DNA from: Gymnopus androsaceus JB14
Lineage: Eukaryota; Basidiomycota; Agaricomycetes; Agaricales; Omphalotaceae
Reading direction: 5' to 3'
Assembly (NCBI GenBank): GCA_009733575.1
Contig: ML769597.1
Span: 56,160 to 120,159 of the forward strand
Length of the DNA: 64,000 nucleotides
Positions 43,871 through 54,409 of this stretch are shown one piece after another (within the stretch, counting starts at the first letter, position 1; every line of letters begins with the position of its first letter). The notes under the pieces were generated by a model. It did no database searches. It saw only the letters and a program-made list of their open reading frames with translations, and was not told where the DNA came from. Position numbers and translations under genes: made by a program.

Positions 43871-44199
43871 GAGCATGAGCATAGAGTTACTCCTAATGTG
43901 CACTCTCAATGAGTGCATACTGAAGTCTGAATGTAATACCAAAATGTTTCGAGAGAAACAAGTCAAAGGGCAATCTTGTTGCTCATGATCCAATCCTCCC
44001 GAGGATGTTAAATCCTATCAAGTCCCGTTGACATAGTTGATTACAACGATATGTAATGAATCTTATGATATTAGTCCACGCGTGGAGTCAAAATAAGAAA
44101 ATTGACCCGCAACCGTACCCGTGGTCCCCCGTAGTACGATCCAATCCTTCTAAGAACGTTGCACTTGTCCCATATTCCACTAGGGGTGATAAGTATCAT

Positions 44200-44835
44200 G
44201 CCGGGACCCTGTATGTCTGGTAGTATGGATAAAGGTGTATGTGCACTACAAGGCCCTTGAACATATACCATATACTGACGTTGTATCCACAGGCAATGAT
44301 CCACTGTCAGTATAGGGTGCCTTTGCACTATGAGCTTCCTTGAACCATGGCCACTACTTCCAGATTTCTACAATGTGTGCGCACCATATATCCTCCTCCT
44401 CAAGTCATGTATATGGTTCATATGCACTATTCGCCTCCTTGCCCCATCCAGCATTCTACAGTAATCAAGTACCATAAGTCATAGTAACAGTGCCATTGCT
44501 TGAGCCCCATTGTATGGTGTACATGCACTATATTCAGCAATCTAATATGGTATCCTGGTCCCGTAAACGCTCCTTCGTCTATCTATATGGTGCATATGCA
44601 CCATTTGCATCCTTGACCCTCTCTGCACAGTGTACACACACTATATTCAGTGATCCCATAAATGCTCCTCCACCTATCCATATGGTGCACATGTGCCATT
44701 CGCTTGCTTGACCCTATGTTACAGTGTAAATGCACTATATAATACGGTATCCTGGTCCTATAAATGCTCCTTCACCTATCTTTATGGTGTGTATGCACTA
44801 TATTCAGCCATAAACACTCCTCCACCTATCTATAA
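44200..44835. repeat. Degenerate tandem repeats (TATGGTGCATATGCACTAT)
   Basis: A unit of about 95-105 bp, ATAAATGCTCCTCCACCTAT followed by ATGGTGCA-ATG-CACTAT and CCTTGACCC, is repeated with decay between 44550 and 44833; shorter TGGTG-ATGCACTAT echoes begin near 44200. The GTGCATATGCAC core is itself palindromic. It fills the middle of the palindrome's spacer. Confidence 0.7.
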
Positions 44836-44839
44836 ATTT

Positions 44840-45424
44840 CGTTCAGCATGGCACTAGCATCGCGATTGTGATCGAATTAACGGGAAACCACATCGTAACT
44901 AACCAAGTTTGGATTGACCGGCTTGTTTCAGCTTGTTTCGCCTTGTTCAACCCAAACAAGCAGGTCAATTGAGAAGCCGTAATTAATCTCACTTTTCTTC
45001 GCAGCCCGGTTACCATGTACATTATGTCCAGTACAAAACTATACAAAACAGTATATACACCATACATTTTTAGTACATACAGTAACGCACCTGTGGGCAA
45101 CTTATGGGCAACCTGGCAAGCCGGTCAAACCGGTCAATCAATACGGAGCTTTTTACGATGCAAGGCAGAGCGACGTGTTACCTTGTTCCCAGCAAGCGGA
45201 GACAGAGCACACCAGAAGTTGATAAAATGCCAATGGAATAATTGGTCACAAGTGAAGAAATTCTCTGATAAAACTGGCATAACTGCTTGTTTTTGCTGCA
45301 CCTACTGATGATTTTTTTTCGGCGGTCGCAGACAAAAGAAAACATTTTTCAGTGTGGTCACGGGTCATACCCCTGACAAACCGCTCTGTTTCACTTGAAT
45401 GATCTTATTCTCGCTGCCATGAAT
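44840..45424. repeat. Broken repeat A fragments in the spacer
   Basis: GTTCAGCATGGCACTAGCAT followed by ATTAACGGGAAACCA (44846-44890) and AAGGCAGAGCGACGTGTTAC, CCCAGCAAGCGGAG (45163-45202) are pieces of repeat A in minus orientation, separated by unrelated sequence. No gene is supported here. Confidence 0.6.
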
Positions 45425-45880
45425 CCCTGAGCTTGGTATTCGACATGAGCGCATAACTGAATATGATATTTCACCTTTATGTACCCTTTCTAGAAAAATT
45501 GCCAAAAAAGACCTGCGGCTTCCAGAAAATAAACTGGGATGTTGTACATTCTTCAAAGGACAAAGTCCATGGGTCCCGCAACAGTTACACAAACCCAAAG
45601 GGTTGTAATTATACATAATACATCGCAATGTCGAATTTTTTTTCTATACATTCACAATCAGAGTCTTCAAATTTGCGAACAGCCATGCTGAACGTTTCCT
45701 GTGTTGAAAATCGGGAGGTCCGAGTTATTTGCATAGTCGGGAAGCCTAAGGAAGTATCAGGTTAGAAGATACATTTTGTTCAGCCGCATCGCACTCGCTT
45801 TATGATTGTGATTCATTTAACAGGAAACCAAGGCAGAGAAAAGCGATGTGTGACCCTGGTCCCAGCAAACTCAATGGAGA
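45425..45880 (-). repeat. Repeat A, copy 3 (right arm)
   Basis: Mirror of copy 2, but it extends further inward (45425-45546, GAGCTTGGTATTCGACATGA and TTTATGTACCCTTTCTAGAA) than the palindrome does. Confidence 0.7.
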
Positions 45881-45971
45881 AGAGGCGTAGGAGGGAGCAT
45901 AACACACATTCTAGTGAAATTCTCACAGGAATGTGTTTCCTTCCTACATCCTTTCTCCATTAAGTTTGCTG
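45863..45971. repeat. 109-bp hairpin, right arm
   Basis: CAGCAAACTCAATGGAGAAG faces CTTTCTCCATTAAGTTTGCTG; the stem is about 30 bp with few mismatches, and an inner ACACATTC/GAATGTGT stem closes the loop. It resembles a small MITE able to form a cruciform. Confidence 0.75.
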
Positions 45972-46045
45972 TAACTGTATCCTATGACCTTAATACTGCT
46001 ACCTATTATCAATGGTCGACCTTGCCGATGAGTCGCGATGGACTT

Positions 46046-46058
46046 GTATAAAGAGGAC
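46046..46058 (+). promoter_or_regulatory. TATA-like box of the mirrored small gene
   Basis: TTGTATAAAGAGG lies about 80-90 bp before the possible 5' UTR intron and 157 bp before the ATG. The same box is mirrored in the left arm near 42717-42729. Confidence 0.4.
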
Positions 46059-46214
46059 ACCGTTTCTTCTCCTTTCATCAGTCCCTTGCCCACATCGCAG
46101 CTCCAGATCCCCGAAAGCCTCCGAAGCATCTACTCACTAGTAAGAATAATATTTTTTCTGCCATCAATAGAAAGCTCACTTGGATATTCTTGACTCTCCG
46201 TAGTGCAACTGTCT

Positions 46215-46382
46215 ATGCTCATTACCACTATTGTGATGGCTGCAGTGATGTACGACACCACTGGACAGACCATTGAATTCTCTACCTCGGAAGGATGTGA
46301 ATCATTCACCGAGACCTTCCAGGGCGACTGTGGTGTCTGCCTTAGCCCACCTGGGAGTGCGTGGTTTTTTTTAAAACTATAG
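46215..46382 (+). CDS. Small secreted-like Cys protein, right-arm copy
   Basis: Same 55-residue protein as in the left arm. Upstream are a TATA-like TGTATAAAGAGG (about 46047-46058), a pyrimidine-rich leader (TTTCTTCTCCTTTCATCAGT) and a possible 5' UTR intron (GTAAGA at 46139 to CCGTAG at 46202), an arrangement that looks like a working fungal promoter. A longer spliced protein cannot be excluded. Confidence 0.4.
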   Translation: MLITTIVMAAVMYDTTGQTIEFSTSEGCESFTETFQGDCGVCLSPPGSAWFFLKL

Positions 46383-46534
46383 GCCTGGTCAATGATTATT
46401 AATTGTATCATCTATGATACACTTAGACTTTGGTTCCGTCTTGTTCAGCGGTATCTCATCCACCCAGGAGGTTCAAATTTTCAACGAGGCCGGTTGCACG
46501 TCTGCATCATTGGTTGGGCAAGGATTTGGCCCCG

Positions 46535-46954
46535 CTTGCTGGGACCAAGGTCACACGTCGATTCGCTCTGCCTTGGTTTCCTGTTAAATCAATCACAATC
46601 ATGATGCAAGTACCATGCTGAACAAAATGTATTTTCTAACCGGATACTTCCTTAGGCTTCCGGACTATGCAAATAGCTTGGATCACCGATTTTCAACACA
46701 GGAGACGTTCAGCATGGCTGTTCATGGATTCGAAGATTCTGATTGTGAATATATTGAAGAAAATGAAGGAAAACCCGAGATTGCAATGTATTATGTATAA
46801 TTACCACCCTTTGAGTTTGCGTGACTGTTGCGAGACCCACGAACTTGGTCCTTTGAAGAATGTACAACATCCCAGGTTTATTTTTCTGGAACCCGCGGGC
46901 CTTTTTTGTAAATTTTTCTAGAAAGGGCCCGGGTACATAAAGATGAAATATCAT
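46535..46954 (+). repeat. Repeat A, copy 4 (right arm)
   Basis: Exact mirror of copy 1. Confidence 0.75.
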
Positions 46955-48161
46955 ATTATGTGCTCATGTCAAATACTAAGCTCAGATATTTGGCGCATTC
47001 GTCTGAGCTCTGCTCGGGAATCTGTGATTTTATCTATTCCTGAACTTCGAAAAAAAATGCTCACTGAAACTACTCTGACTCCATGACTATTTGATGCTGT
47101 AGATGTCACCTGTCTTGCAGCATTGTGTAGGTTTGAGTAAGAGCATCTCCAGAGCAGCTAAAGGTGGGAAGGATAAACTGAGGAAAGAGGTTATCAAGCA
47201 AACACTCAATATGGCATGAAGCATCCTCAGTGCATGAACACTCCTTTTTTGTGTGATGGGAGACATCATGTGACTTCTTGGCAGCCGCTCAATTTTGCCA
47301 CTCACTTGCACAGAGACTCAGTACCACTGCTGTTCAAGGCAGTAAGAGCTACATAGGGGGCTTGTAAGGGGCACTGAATATTAATATTACTTGACCTCTA
47401 CCCCAAATTTATATCTAATATGATGAGCACATAAGGCAGAAATACATAGTAGAGTATTGACCTTGACCACAGTTAGTGTGCGAATTCTCAAGATGGTGAT
47501 GGTTTGAGATCAAGGAGTGCCACAGTGTTGTGTTCTTAATGATTTGATGTTAATGAAAATTAAGAACAATTTTGGCAGGTAAGCAGTTTTCAAGTGCCAG
47601 ATGGCTTATGTCATTTCAAGGTTACTGCCCGATTTGCAATAAGCCTTCATCCAATGAATTTCAAGATTACATGAACTGCATTTTGTAAACATGATCCAAG
47701 CAGAAGTGCTTTTCAGGCACTTGCACTACTTGCCACTGCAATCCTGCTACCAACTTCCACAACAGCACAGATACTGCACCCACAGTTGGAGAAGTGAGAC
47801 TTCAAGAGTACCAGGCTACTGGTTGCTACCTTCCTACTGAGGCAGAGCCTAGCCAAAGTTGTGTACAGGCTTGGCTTTGTGATTTGAACTTACTGAAACT
47901 AACAACAGCTTTTTCTACACTCTCTTCATGCTTCCCTACTTTCCTCTTCTTCCACACAATATTACATTGGTTCTGAAAGCTCTTCATGAAGACATTTTTT
48001 GATCCCAATGAGGTTTTCACTAAGTCATGCTTCATACATTTTCTCATGCTAAAGCCCCACAGACAATTAAAGAAAGTCAAGAAAGACAGGCAAAATCATT
48101 GGCATCAATGCTGTCCCTAGATTTTCCCTTGCAGCCCTCAAGAGGCAAGCAGAATGGGATT

Positions 48162-48721
48162 CATCAGCAGAACCTGGGTGTGCTGTATAGAGCTTGACAG
48201 TTCTGTACAGCACTCATAGCACCCATAGCACCCATAGCAAGGGTAACCTCTGTCCAGAACTATGGATTGCTATGGATTGCTGTGAGCTGCTAGAGCAAGC
48301 TATAAATCACTGTGGATATCACAGAAATTTCAACTGTCAGGGGTATATACAATTACCAAATATATTGTTCCCTTGAATTATATCCATGGCTTGTGAGACC
48401 AGTGTGAGACTCAGACAGTCAAAATAATGATAGAAATCATATCATATTGGCTCAGGGCACTAGTACTACTACTTAGAACAATGTGGTATAACAATCTGGA
48501 CATACTAATGAAACCTTAGTGCTGCAACTCACATACTGCTGAATTCTCACAACATCAGCAAAACCTGGGTGAACTGTGGATTGCTGTGGATTGCTATGGA
48601 TTGCTGCGGGTTGCTGTACAGCACTGTACAGAAGCCCCAATACAATCCGCAGAAGCCACAGAGCTGTCCAGTTCTGTACAGAGGGGGACCTTGCTGTGGG
48701 ATCACCCAGGTTCTGCTGATG
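48162..48721. mobile_element. TIR elements of the CATCAGCA-AACCTGGGT family
   Basis: CATCAGCAGAACCTGGGT at 48162-48179 is the exact inverse of 48704-48721; a further forward copy, CATCAGCAAAACCTGGGT, starts at 48553. Either a 560-bp element with a partial internal copy or two overlapping elements (a small one at 48553-48721) explain this. Blocks of CTATGGATTGCTATGGATTG lie between. The left part is inside the palindrome's right arm. Confidence 0.7.
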
Positions 48722-49195
48722 AATGCAGAAGAGAACTACCAGCAGCAGCAGTAAGTAATATTGCGAGACATTCAATAGATTGGACTTACCGTGAACTTGC
48801 AAACAAGAAAGTGACTTGAAATCAAGAGGAGTTGGAGTTGAAGTTGAGGGATGCAACTTGAAGCATGGTGATTTTATAGCAATTTTATAGGACCCAAAAT
48901 TCAACAGTGGACCCTGACCGTATCCATTGTGATAAATTATTTTTACCTTGTCCCGGTGATATTTTGCTACTTACACTTCTGCTTGCAGAATTCGAGCGAT
49001 TATCTTTGAAAGACATCACATCATATAAGTACTCTGACATATGGTAATGTGAATTTAGGACAACATAGGCTGAATAAATGTAAGACACTTCTAATGGTAA
49101 TTCCCCTATGAAAGATAGTAGTAATAAAACCTTCCTCTAAATCTAAAGCCGAATTCGGTGGTCATTTCTTGGAAGCATAGCTCTAACGTGATGCT
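48722..49195. other. Intergenic, no recognised gene
   Basis: AT-rich sequence downstream of the OYE-family gene. Small frames only. CTCTAACGTGATG is repeated in tandem at about 49180-49205, overlapping the OYE gene's end. Confidence 0.4.
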
Positions 49196-50650
49196 CTAAC
49201 GTGATGCTCTACCGAAGAAAGGCCACCACATCTGCACTGCCATATAAATTCTAATCCCTAGTTCATCCGCAAAATCCCAAACCAGAGCTGGATTCCTTTG
49301 AAAATGACGCCCGACAAACGCCACATCAGCGACATCGCCCTGTAAATATCCTTCTGCCTGACGGCCAGATTTGATTCCACCGACTGTTCCTACGAGCATA
49401 GAATCGCTCAGGTCCTTTAAGACTTTTCTGATTTCGGAAGAATATCGCTGATGTGCTTCAGGCTCTGCCTGCGGGCTCTGTTTGGGAGTGGATCCGGAAG
49501 ATGAAACGTCTATAAGGTCAACGCCGTGTGCAGATAGGATCGGAGCAAGCTTGATGGTGTCAGCTAGTGTCCAACTAGACTCGTCGAGTCCTTCGATGCG
49601 ATCTGAGGCGGAAACCCTGAATGAGATGCAGTGGGTCAGAAACGAAAAAGAAGAACTAATAAAGCCGTAGCTGGACGTACCTTACAAACAACGGCATCCC
49701 CCTAGGAATCACCGATCTAACAGCATCAACCACCTCTATGGTCAGCCTAATCCGGTTTTCAAAACTCCCTCCATATTCATCTGTTCGCTGATTTGACACA
49801 GGACTGTTGAAAGAGTGTAACAGAAACCCATGTGCGTTATGGATCTCAATAACATCGAATCCAGCGCGGACAGCGCGCTTAGCGGCCTCGGCCCAGGAAA
49901 CGATGATTTCTTCGATTTCGGATTTGGAGAGTTCTTGAGGGGTATAGGTGGCCTTGCTGTATGGGATGGCGGAAGGGCCTACTATAGTGGAAGCATCCCA
50001 CCCTCCGGCTACCACCGTGGAAGGATAGTTGGATTTTAGCCAAGGAGCTACAGTGGAGGCCCTACGACCGGCGTGAGCGAGCTATGAAATAGAAAGGGTG
50101 TGAGGTTTTTTCCCGACGCAAAACATAAAATTCAATCATACCTGTATACCAATTTTTTGGCCTTGCGAGTGAGCAAAATCAACGATTTCTTTGAGTCCTG
50201 TAATATGAGAGTTATCCCATATGCCAACATCTTCTGGGGAGATTCGAGCATTCGAAGCGACAGCAGTCGCTTCTACAAAGCTCAGACCAGGACCGCGGGA
50301 GAAGATACCGCCAACTAGGAGCAAAGTCAGGACACGAACTGAGACAGATTCTACTAAAGGGACATACGATGTGCCATATGCCAAGGCGTGACATGGCCAT
50401 CTTGAGCAGAATATTGACATAATGGTGCAAGCTAGATTGAACTTTCAGACAGAAATGGTAGCATTAAGGGAATAATACATACGACGATTCGATTCTGGAA
50501 GGTCACGTCCCGTATTTTGAACGGAGTGAAAAGCTTCGGGATAGTCTCACCATTGGGTTGAGGGTCGAGCGCAGTTCCAGCGACGGGATTCTGAGCCGGA
50601 GTAAAGAATGGAACACCGGTTGCAGGTACGTTGAAGATATGTTCAAGCAT
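49196..50650 (-). CDS. Old yellow enzyme family NADPH oxidoreductase (YqjM-like)
   Basis: FMN enzyme of the OYE family, which reduces activated C=C bonds with NAD(P)H. Start MLEHIFNVPATGVPFFTPAQ (ATG 50650; an in-frame ATG at 50689 is less likely because the family begins near here). Then PKLFTPFKIRDVTFQNRIV, intron, LAPLCQYSAQDGHVTPWHMA, intron, GIFSRGPGLSFVEATAVASN, LAHAGRRASTVAPWL, the active-site block EIHNAHGFLLHSFNSPVSNQ with RTDEYGGSFENR, and the phosphate-binding C-terminus MLVGTVGGIKSGRQAEGYLQ, DVAFVGRHFQRNPALVW. The CQYSAQDG wording and HNAHG place it with the class III (YqjM-type) enzymes. Introns keep the frame and no defect is seen. Divergent from the GH5 gene. Confidence 0.9.
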
Positions 50651-51557
50651 GTAGTACGAGTAGCTGGGAGTAAGATAGACTGGGTGCAAAGTTTGCGAGT
50701 TTGGGACCCGAATTTATACCGTTCAATGAACTCAAATTTAGTACTATAAAGATAGCTTTGAATACGGGTAATTCCGTTTTTGTAATCCGTCCACATATCT
50801 CAGCTGAGAAATCTAAGCTGACTGAGCACTGTGGTTATTTGCCACTCTAGCAGCCTAGCACCTAGCATCTTGGCTGAGAAATCCAAGCTGACTGAGCAAT
50901 GTGGTTCGTCAGAAACCTACCTATTTATGAGCTTTCGCCACTCCAATGTTCAGCGTTTAGCGCGCACTCTAATTTAGCGCTGATCCATTTCCTACTTGAA
51001 AGGTAGTTTACGCACGATTATCTTTGTCTTTCCCTTCATTATTGATGAACGATGGATTAATCATAATAAAGTCGTGAGCATTGGAGAAGTTAAAGGATGT
51101 CATGAAGAATGAACTCGAGCTTGAGTTCCTAAAAACAGCCTACACACTTATATTTTTTTGAACACATGTTAAACTTGCTCCTTTCGATCGATACACGCCA
51201 AAAGCACGCCCCTTCCTCGCCATAACGCATGAGGTAGTCATTATGAGAATTCGAAATGTAGAGACCTGCTAGCATCAATACGATTTGATGAGGAATGCCC
51301 ACAACGGGCAGGGTTCGATAGGGACGCCAGGGACGGTATTGACGATGCAAGGTGAAAAATGCGTTATATGAGTGTATCTTGGTCGAGTAGTCGGGATTGA
51401 CGTTGCCGGTCATAAGGTTTTGCATTAGGCTTTTCAAGGTGTTTGGTCAGAAGAGAGTCTGACGTAAATAAACGCCCGTCGCGCCCCTATTATCATCCGG
51501 CCCGCGATAGGCCGTAATTGCGCGAAAAGTGGCACCACTCCTTCGCTCATTACATCC
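50651..51557. promoter_or_regulatory. Region between OYE and GH5 genes
   Basis: Holds both divergent promoters. A 35-bp direct repeat, GCTGAGAAATC-AAGCTGACT..., occurs at 50803-50836 and 50873-50906, 70 bp apart. A minus-strand frame at 51129-51437 (see separate entry) may or may not be a gene. Confidence 0.45.
51129..51437 (-). CDS. Hypothetical small protein
   Basis: Open for 102 codons: MKSLMQNLMTGNVNPDYSTK, then YRPWRPYRTLPVVGIPHQIV and GLYISNSHNDYLMRYGEEGA. No domain is recognised. It lies between divergent genes and may be an exon of an unrecognised gene or chance. Confidence 0.2.
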   Translation of the reverse strand: MKSLMQNLMTGNVNPDYSTKIHSYNAFFTLHRQYRPWRPYRTLPVVGIPHQIVLMLAGLYISNSHNDYLMRYGEEGACFWRVSIERSKFNMCSKKYKCVGCF

Positions 51558-54409
51558 ATGCCAAAAGTCCCTTCGATATCTCCCGCAACCGGAAACCCTA
51601 CCTCTTCCTCATTTATACACACTCTTGACTGTAATTTCATCGACAACGCTGGTCGAACCCTCCTGCTTCGTGGAGTCAATTTATCTGGCTCGTCGAAAGC
51701 GCCTGTAGGCCAAGAGTCATATATACTAGAGGATTTTTGGAAAGATGCGGAAAATGGAGGCAAGAGCTTTATTGGAAGGCCTTTGAATGTTGACGATGGG
51801 TCTGCGGATGTGCATTTGGCAAGGCTTCGGGGCTGGGGATTCAATATGTTGAGGTTTCCGGTAACTTGGGAGGCGTTGGAGCATGAAGGACCGTGAGTCA
51901 AATATCATTGAGCAAGTAAATCCTGATTAAGATCTCTCTAGTGGAAAGTACGACTATGAATTCATGGATTACACAATCCGAGTCTTGCGCAAATGCAAAG
52001 ACTATGGATTCAAAGTGTATATAGATCCTCACCAAGACGTGTGGTCCCGCTTCTCCGGTGGCTCAGGTGCACCCTTCTGGACATTTGCAGCCTGCGGAAT
52101 TGACCCTCGGAATCTTACTGCAACCCAGTCAGCTATAATCCACGCTGAATACCCATCGACCGATTCCCCCGACCCAGCTTCGCTCCCAGCGATGATATGG
52201 TCCACAAACTACAGCCGTCTCTTCTCCCAAACCGTCTTCACCATGTTCTTCGCCGGCCGTGACTTTCTTCCAAAATGTATTATAGACGGAGTAAATATCC
52301 AAGACTATCTCCAGTCGCATTTCATCGAGGCTTTTGGCCAGCTGGCTGACAGAATCCGAGATAGTGCAGGTGATTTGCTAGACGAGTGTATTATCGGTTG
52401 GGATAGCATGAACGAGCCTTTCGAAGGGTTTTGTGGATGGGAAGATCTCAATGCGAACCCTACCAAGCAGGGCTCGACGTTGAAGAAAGGCTCTTCGCCT
52501 ACCCCAGCTCAATCCTTCCGTCTTGCCATGGGTACCCCACAAACTGTCGAGGTTTGGTCTTTCGGCACGTTTGGTCCCTCGAAAAGTGGAACCGTCGTTA
52601 TTGACCCCAAAGGTGCGCGGATATGGGCCGACTCAAGTATCGAGGACGCTAATGGCCTCCATCCGAAATGGGGTTGGACGAGAGACCCTGGATGGAAGCT
52701 AGGGACGTGTATATGGGCCCAACATGGTGTCTGGGAATTGGATACCGGTGACGTCCTCCAGCCAGAGTATTTTCGATATGTTCCCGAGCCCACCGACGAA
52801 GAAAAGATTTCTTCGTCACCCGTCGAAGGTTGAATTCGTCCAGCACTACTGGCTGGCGCATTTTCGTCTTTTCGGCACTCGTATCCGTGCTTCTCACCCA
52901 GAAGCAATCTTATTCGTGCAACCTCCTGTATTCGCACCACCTCCGCCTATTCCCGAGTCTTCCTCATCCAATGGCTTTGGCTTGCACGGCCGCGCAGCCT
53001 TCTCCGGACACTACTACGACGGCCTAACCCTCATTACCCGCCACTGGAACTGGTTCAACGCTGATGCCCTCGGCGTCATCAGAGGACACTACTCCTCTCC
53101 CGTCTTTGCCGTCAAAGTCGGTGAAGCAGCCATCCGCAAATCCATCCAAGAGCAACTTGGCATTCTCAAAGCTGATACTCTCACAATCACCGGAGGCGAA
53201 GGAATCTATCCGACGATTATAGGTGAAATCGGTACGCCGTTTGATATGGATGCGAAACGGAGTTATGGGTATACGGATGGGGGCAAATATAAAGGGGATT
53301 ACTCGAGGCAGGAAAGAGCGCTGGATGCTTCACTCAACGCAGCTGATGGACCGAATGCGCTGAATTATACGGTATGGACTTATTGCCCTGATAGCACGCA
53401 TGAGTGGGGAGATGGCTGGGATATGGAGGATTTGAGCTTGTGGAGTGCGGATGATGTGGATACCCCTCTAGACGCAGACGCAGAAGTAGACTCGTCGAAG
53501 CTTCAGCTTCAGCAGCCGGTCCTCGGAAACGAAGACTATGAATCGTCGTCGAGGCTTCAGCTTCAGCAGCAGGGTGGAGACGAAGAAGTTGGTATGTATG
53601 GTATGGGGAGGGACGACTCCCAAGCCGTTCTTCTGCAAAAGAAGAACCAGTCGAAATTATCCGACAAGTATCGACATGGTAATAGTATAGGTCGACGGGC
53701 GGCGCATCCGCATTCGCATGCAGCTTCGTCGTCGTTATCATTAGATACACTCGGTTCCTTTTCCTCCCAAAATCCCTCCTCTTCCGCACCCAATCCATAC
53801 ACATTTTTAACCTCCGGCGCACGCGCCCCACGTGCCTTCAGTCGCCCATTCCCGGTAAAAACCATCGGTACACCGTACGATATCCAGTTTGATATTGCGA
53901 GCACGGTGTTTAGGTTGACGGTGAGAGTGAGGGCGGGGGAGGATCCTCAAGGAGGACAGGAGGAGGGCTTGGCGACGGAGATTTTCGTCCCAGTGGTGCA
54001 CTATGCGCATCCGAGGTTGCTTTCATCTTCATCTTCGTCCTCAGCAGCAGTAACAGCAACAGAAGGATTAGAACAAGGCCAAAGCACGGTGGATTCGGCA
54101 GCGGATAGTGGGACTTCCTCTCCCACTCTGACCAACGCTGTCCTTCCTGTCCCTATCCCTATCTCCACCTCCACCTCGAGTACAATTGCACTCCCAAACT
54201 CGAATCTCACCTGGCTTGGACTCCAAGTTGGGGATACCGATGCTGATACCGATAATACTGAACCTGACGATATCCTTGACATCGAGGTTAGCGCGAGCAC
54301 CGGGAGGTGGGAGGTGCATGGGCAGATGTTGAAGTGGTGGTATGATGTTCCTGTGCCCGACTCGAGCTTAGAGGGAGGGCGCTGGAGAGGAGAGGGAGTA
54401 TACAATTGA
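51558..54409 (+). CDS. GH5 glucosylceramidase/steryl-glucosidase-like enzyme, one frameshift
   Basis: Belongs with the fungal GH5 endoglycoceramidase-related group, which removes glucose from glucosylceramide or ergosteryl glucoside. Exon 1: MPKVPSISPATGNPTSSSFI, RTLLLRGVNLSGSSKAPVG, GWGFNMLRFPVTWEALEHEG; after a GTGAGT intron: DYGFKVYIDPHQDVWSRFSG, the acid/base Glu in WDSMNEPFEGFCGW, and, after the shift, HYYDGLTLITRHWNWFNADA, the nucleophile Glu in GEIGTPFDMD and the C-terminal beta-sandwich ending GEGVYN. Near 52829 an extra G (GTCGAAGGTTGAATTC) shifts the frame; the tandem copy at 56.0 kb has GTCGAGGTCAAATTC in frame. So either this gene is disabled or the base is a sequence error. A low-complexity insert (SSKLQLQQ and Ser runs) divides the C-terminal half. 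Confidence 0.8.

Larger units (their letters stand above)
45547..48347 (-). repeat. Giant inverted repeat, right arm
   Basis: Reverse complement of 40535-43228. It contains an additional 107 bp near 48119-48226 made of TIR-family sequence (CATCAGCAGAACCTGGGT and CATAGCACC words) that the left arm lacks. Inner sequence beyond 45547 and outer sequence beyond 48347 differ from the left arm's flanks. Confidence 0.9.

Noticed and set aside
46130..46411. The 93-codon minus-strand frame (and its mirror at 42364-42645) as the palindrome's gene
   Set aside because: It overlaps the small secreted-like ORF on the opposite strand, which has a better start, promoter and protein character.
51434..51901. 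155-codon minus-strand frame
   Set aside because: It lies opposite GH5 exon 1, which has clear family motifs, and has no recognisable domain.
54001..54405. 134-codon minus-strand frame
   Set aside because: Antisense to the Ser/Thr-rich C-terminus of the GH5 enzyme; compositional artefact.
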